From Luteibacter rhizovicinus (GTDB lineage Bacteria > Pseudomonadota > Gammaproteobacteria > Xanthomonadales > Rhodanobacteraceae), in NCBI RefSeq assembly GCF_004342265.1, contig NZ_SMCS01000001.1, positions 913,672 to 977,671 on the forward strand: a stretch of 64,000 bases of DNA. The letters run 5' to 3'. The position numbers and the translations under genes were made by a program. A model generated the notes under the pieces. That model was given only the letters and a program-made list of their open reading frames with translations. It searched no databases and was not told the DNA's origin. Shown one piece after another: positions 34,323-64,000 of the stretch (positions are counted from its first letter, which is position 1; every line of letters begins with the position of its first letter).

Positions 34323-35717
34323 TCAACTCTCGGCGTGCGCCAGTACGATGTCGTTCTGACGGTGCTTCACCGCCAGCCATATCCGCCAGAAATACAGTGC
34401 GCCGATGATGGCCTCGAATACCGATCCGATGACCCAGCACGTTGGCAGGAAGTTCGCGTCTCCGACATGTCCGGTAGTCACGACGTATATCGTCGGAATG
34501 CTGATGGTCCACATCAGAATAAACCGGGTGAAAAACAGAAACCTCGTCAGTCCAAAGCTTTCCATGACCGCCGCTCCGGTCATGGAGAAGGTGAACGCCA
34601 GCGAATAGGTCCACAGCACCTGTGAGGTCGCGATCGATGCCCTTTTGATTTCCTCCGGCTTGCCCATCAGTCCGAATGGACTCAGCAATATCTCGGGTGT
34701 CGCTATCTGGAAAAACGAAATCACGACGACGTAGATCAACTCGATCGTCAGCGTTACAAAGAGAATCCTCGGTATCTGCGGATAGTCGCCTTCGCCGATA
34801 GCCTTCCCGCACAACACGCTACACCCGATACCCAGGCCGATAAGGGGAATGATTCCGATGTAATTCACGGTCAGGTTGATGTTGTTGGCCGCAAGCGCAA
34901 TCGATCCCAGTCCGGCAATTATCCAGATAAACGCGGCATTCCCGAGGTTATCGATGCCGGCGGAGACGCCTATGGTGAAACCTTTTTTAACGCGCGCGAG
35001 AACCTGGCCCAGTATATGGTCGCCTCGTTTGACGATAAGTTTCTTCACGTTTACCCATACGTCGCTGGGCATGAAAGACAGGTAACAGGCCAGAATCGCC
35101 AGCGTGCCGAATAGTGTCCCGATAGCCGAGCCCCGCATGCCAAGCTCGGGCAATCCGAACTTGCCGAACACCAGTCCGATGGTCATGACGATGTCCACGG
35201 CCTGTCCGATCAATCCGGCGATCAGGGTGATACGGGTTTTTCCAATGCCGTTGAAGTACGACGAAAGCGACATGTTGAATGTCATGACGCTACCGAAGTA
35301 ACACGACCAATACAGGAACTGCGACTCCAGGTGGGTAATGGCCGGAGGACGGTTGCTCAGGAATGGAATCGTCTCGATCAGCGGTGCCAACAGCAGCAGG
35401 ATGACGGCGAGTGCGGCGCCGACGAATATCCCGATGGCCGCCTGATAAGCCGCTTCGCCGTGTCCGGATCGCCCGTATGCCTGCGCCACGCACGACCTTG
35501 AGAATCCCACCGCCGAGGTAAAGAAAGCGACGATCGCCATCGCGGTATAAATCGCCGGTCCGGAAGCTGCCAGGGTGTCGTTCGAATACCTCGCCAGGCA
35601 GATTCGATCGACGAGCAGCATGAGCAGGTTCCCGACCATCGAGCCCATTAATGGAATCGAGACGTTCAGGATTTTCCTGGCTATTCGAAAATCAAAGCCA
35701 ACCCTATTCTGATTCAA
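34323..35717 (-). CDS. MATE-family multidrug/natural-product exporter
   Basis: The 464-residue protein has twelve membrane helices in two halves of MATE type (RKILNVSIPLMGSMVGNLLM near the start, then ESFGLTRF). The frame opens with TTG at 35717, preceded by GAGGGG at 7 bases. The first in-frame ATG (about residue 24) would delete most of helix 1, so TTG is the likely start. Placed between P450 and thioesterase genes, it probably exports the PKS/NRPS product or confers self-resistance. Confidence 0.88.
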   Translation of the reverse strand: MNQNRVGFDFRIARKILNVSIPLMGSMVGNLLMLLVDRICLARYSNDTLAASGPAIYTAMAIVAFFTSAVGFSRSCVAQAYGRSGHGEAAYQAAIGIFVGAALAVILLLLAPLIETIPFLSNRPPAITHLESQFLYWSCYFGSVMTFNMSLSSYFNGIGKTRITLIAGLIGQAVDIVMTIGLVFGKFGLPELGMRGSAIGTLFGTLAILACYLSFMPSDVWVNVKKLIVKRGDHILGQVLARVKKGFTIGVSAGIDNLGNAAFIWIIAGLGSIALAANNINLTVNYIGIIPLIGLGIGCSVLCGKAIGEGDYPQIPRILFVTLTIELIYVVVISFFQIATPEILLSPFGLMGKPEEIKRASIATSQVLWTYSLAFTFSMTGAAVMESFGLTRFLFFTRFILMWTISIPTIYVVTTGHVGDANFLPTCWVIGSVFEAIIGALYFWRIWLAVKHRQNDIVLAHAES

Positions 35718-35761
35718 TGCGATGCCCCTCGGGATGCGACTTCACGGATGCGGAGCGATGG

Positions 35762-37222
35762 TCAGACACGAAGCTTGAGTCGCACGGGTACCGCACTGGG
35801 ACCCATGAAGAAGTTCATGAGCTGCTCGACCGGCGGCGCGTCGGTATCCAGTTCCAGTTCGAAGTTATGCATGATCATCGACACCACTACCTTGATTTCC
35901 GTCAGGGCAAGGAAGCGACCGGGACACAGGCGTGCACCGCCACCGAACGGGAAAATCTTGCGTGAAGGATCGTCGTCCCTTTGCGGTTTTTGCTCGAAGA
36001 TCCAGCGCTCCGGAAGGAACTGCTCGTTCTGTGGGAACTGCGCCTCGTCCAGTCCCTCGCCGATGGTCGATACGATGATGGCCGTATCCTTCGGGATAAA
36101 GGTATCCGCGACCACACAGTCGGCATTGCTGCCGAGACCGATAAAGGGTGCGACGGACCTTAACCGCTGGGTCTCGTTATGCGCCGCCTCGAGGTACGGG
36201 AATTGCTTCATCAGTTCCCAGTCGCGCACGAGCGGTTCGGCACCAAGCACCGCATCGGTTTCGTTGGTCAGGGTGGCAGCGGCGGCAGGATTCCGTGCCA
36301 GAAGATTGATCATCCACGCGATGGAGTTGGCCGTCGTATCTTCGCCGCCAATGACGCTGAGCGTGGCGTTTTCGATGAGATCCTGATCGGTGAAGTTCGA
36401 CTCGGGGTTGTCGCTTGCGGCGATCATCGCCTGCAGCATATTGGCTGGCTTTTGCTGCAGGTGCGGCTGCTGCTTCATAAGCTCGCGCGTGTTCCTGACG
36501 AATTCAATGACGGCCTGTTCGACCTCGACCGCGGATTTATCGGCAGCACGGTCCACCGGTAGCTTGAGATAGCGCCAGTAAGGAATCAGCGCGGCGTTGC
36601 GACTGCCCAGGCGCCGGAACAGGTTGTCGATATTGCGTTGCAACTGATTGTCGTCGTCGTTGACCGCATCGATGTCGTGCCCCATCGCGATACCCACGAC
36701 GATATCGAGTGCCAGGGCTTTCAGGTCGCGACGCAGGTCGACGGGCTTGCCGTCCGCCACCGCGGCCTTCCAGCGCGTGAGCATCCGTTCGGTCATGAAG
36801 GTCATCGTAGGAAAGAAGTTGCGCACCACTTCGGCATTCAGTCCTCCCATGACCAGCTTGCGCTGCTTTCGCCAGTCGTCGCCTTCCGCGGTAATGACGC
36901 CCTTGATGTTCAGTTCGCCCATGATCGTCTTGAGGTTTCTGGTTCGCCTGAAACCATCGGGACGTTCTTTCAGCAGGCTGCCGACAGCGGTGCGATCGGA
37001 GACGATCACGAGCGGGCGGCCCAGGATATTCAGACGATAGATCGGTCCGAACTCACGAATCCATTTCGCGAGTGTCAGGTGCAACTGATGTCCACCCACC
37101 TGCAGCAGGTTGCCGAAAAACGGTTGACCCTTGGGACCGGGCAGGTCCGCAATCGTACGCGAGTACTTGAGCTCGTCTATGTTTTCCACATCCGATTCAG
37201 GGGCTAACGTGTTTGAATCCAT
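35762..37222 (-). CDS. Cytochrome P450 monooxygenase
   Basis: The protein of about 486 residues has the Pro-rich start DLPGPKGQPFFGNLLQ, I-helix GGEDTT, ExxR in ETQR and haem loop FPFGGGARLCPGRFLA with the thiolate Cys. The ATG at 37222 has GGGA 8 bases upstream; an ATG at 37270 (34 bases after the megasynthase stop) would add 16 residues. It probably oxidises the PKS/NRPS product. No ferredoxin or reductase gene is nearby, so redox partners must be encoded elsewhere. Confidence 0.92.
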   Translation of the reverse strand: MDSNTLAPESDVENIDELKYSRTIADLPGPKGQPFFGNLLQVGGHQLHLTLAKWIREFGPIYRLNILGRPLVIVSDRTAVGSLLKERPDGFRRTRNLKTIMGELNIKGVITAEGDDWRKQRKLVMGGLNAEVVRNFFPTMTFMTERMLTRWKAAVADGKPVDLRRDLKALALDIVVGIAMGHDIDAVNDDDNQLQRNIDNLFRRLGSRNAALIPYWRYLKLPVDRAADKSAVEVEQAVIEFVRNTRELMKQQPHLQQKPANMLQAMIAASDNPESNFTDQDLIENATLSVIGGEDTTANSIAWMINLLARNPAAAATLTNETDAVLGAEPLVRDWELMKQFPYLEAAHNETQRLRSVAPFIGLGSNADCVVADTFIPKDTAIIVSTIGEGLDEAQFPQNEQFLPERWIFEQKPQRDDDPSRKIFPFGGGARLCPGRFLALTEIKVVVSMIMHNFELELDTDAPPVEQLMNFFMGPSAVPVRLKLRV

Positions 37223-37303
37223 GATGGTATTCCCGGGTGCATTGTGTCTTTCCTGACTATCTCGTTGCATCTGCTTGTCAGGTACCGTGTGTTTGGGCTG
37301 CTG

Positions 37304-64000
<26,697 letters not shown>

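Overview
This window comes from a high-GC Gram-negative bacterium, probably a proteobacterium. The gene types (FecR/LysM plus CHASE2 pair, Wzx/Wzy polysaccharide locus, outer-membrane porins with C-terminal Phe, trans-AT PKS/NRPS) would fit the Xanthomonadales, perhaps the Rhodanobacteraceae; that placement is an inference, since there is no rRNA or marker gene. There are 37 supported protein genes, no RNA genes, no CRISPR and no insertion sequences. No stretch longer than about 260 bases lacks a gene.

Layout. (1) 1-4.6 kb: end of a LysM/FecR protein, a CHASE2 membrane protein without output domain, a LysR regulator and a short-chain dehydrogenase. (2) 4.7-10.5 kb: an ABC exporter and HPr-kinase-like protein (minus strand), divergent from a B12-type radical SAM protein and a nucleotidyltransferase-fold protein (plus strand). 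(3) 10.5-25.3 kb: a long minus-strand polysaccharide locus. Genes for a 3-amino-3,6-dideoxy sugar (ketoisomerase, aminotransferase, acyltransferases), flippase, polymerase, chain-length regulator and glycosyltransferases are followed by an unusual cassette of two methyltransferases, an amidohydrolase and a second B12 radical SAM protein. (4) 25.5-32 kb, plus strand: cytochrome b561, a Cyc2-like cytochrome-porin fusion, a soluble cytochrome c, a second porin, then an ECF sigma factor, a zinc-finger anti-sigma factor, a subtilisin-like lipoprotein protease and a CcmI-like TPR protein. (5) 32-64 kb: a stand-alone methyltransferase-like gene and an NTF2-like protein, then a minus-strand natural-product operon. 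It comprises a giant trans-AT PKS/NRPS (cut by the window end), a P450, a MATE exporter and a type II thioesterase.

The main finding is regulatory. Six sites share one bipartite element, GCAACC (one copy TCAACC), then 15 bases, then GGYACTYA. They lie upstream of the kinase/ABC pair, the radical SAM/nucleotidyltransferase pair, the sugar/polysaccharide operon, the methyltransferase/radical SAM cassette, the cytochrome operon and the sigma gene itself. This is the expected signature of an ECF regulon, and it ties regions 2, 3 and 4 into one programme. The anti-sigma factor ends in a periplasmic domain that resembles the propeptide of the neighbouring protease, which suggests how the system might be switched on.

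The megasynthase reads as partial KS-DH-KR-ACP, KS-DH-KR-ACP, KS-DH-ACP, non-elongating KS-PCP, then four NRPS modules predicted for Ser, Val, Ala and Ser, and a thioesterase. The first and last NRPS modules share a 2.49-kb near-identical direct repeat.
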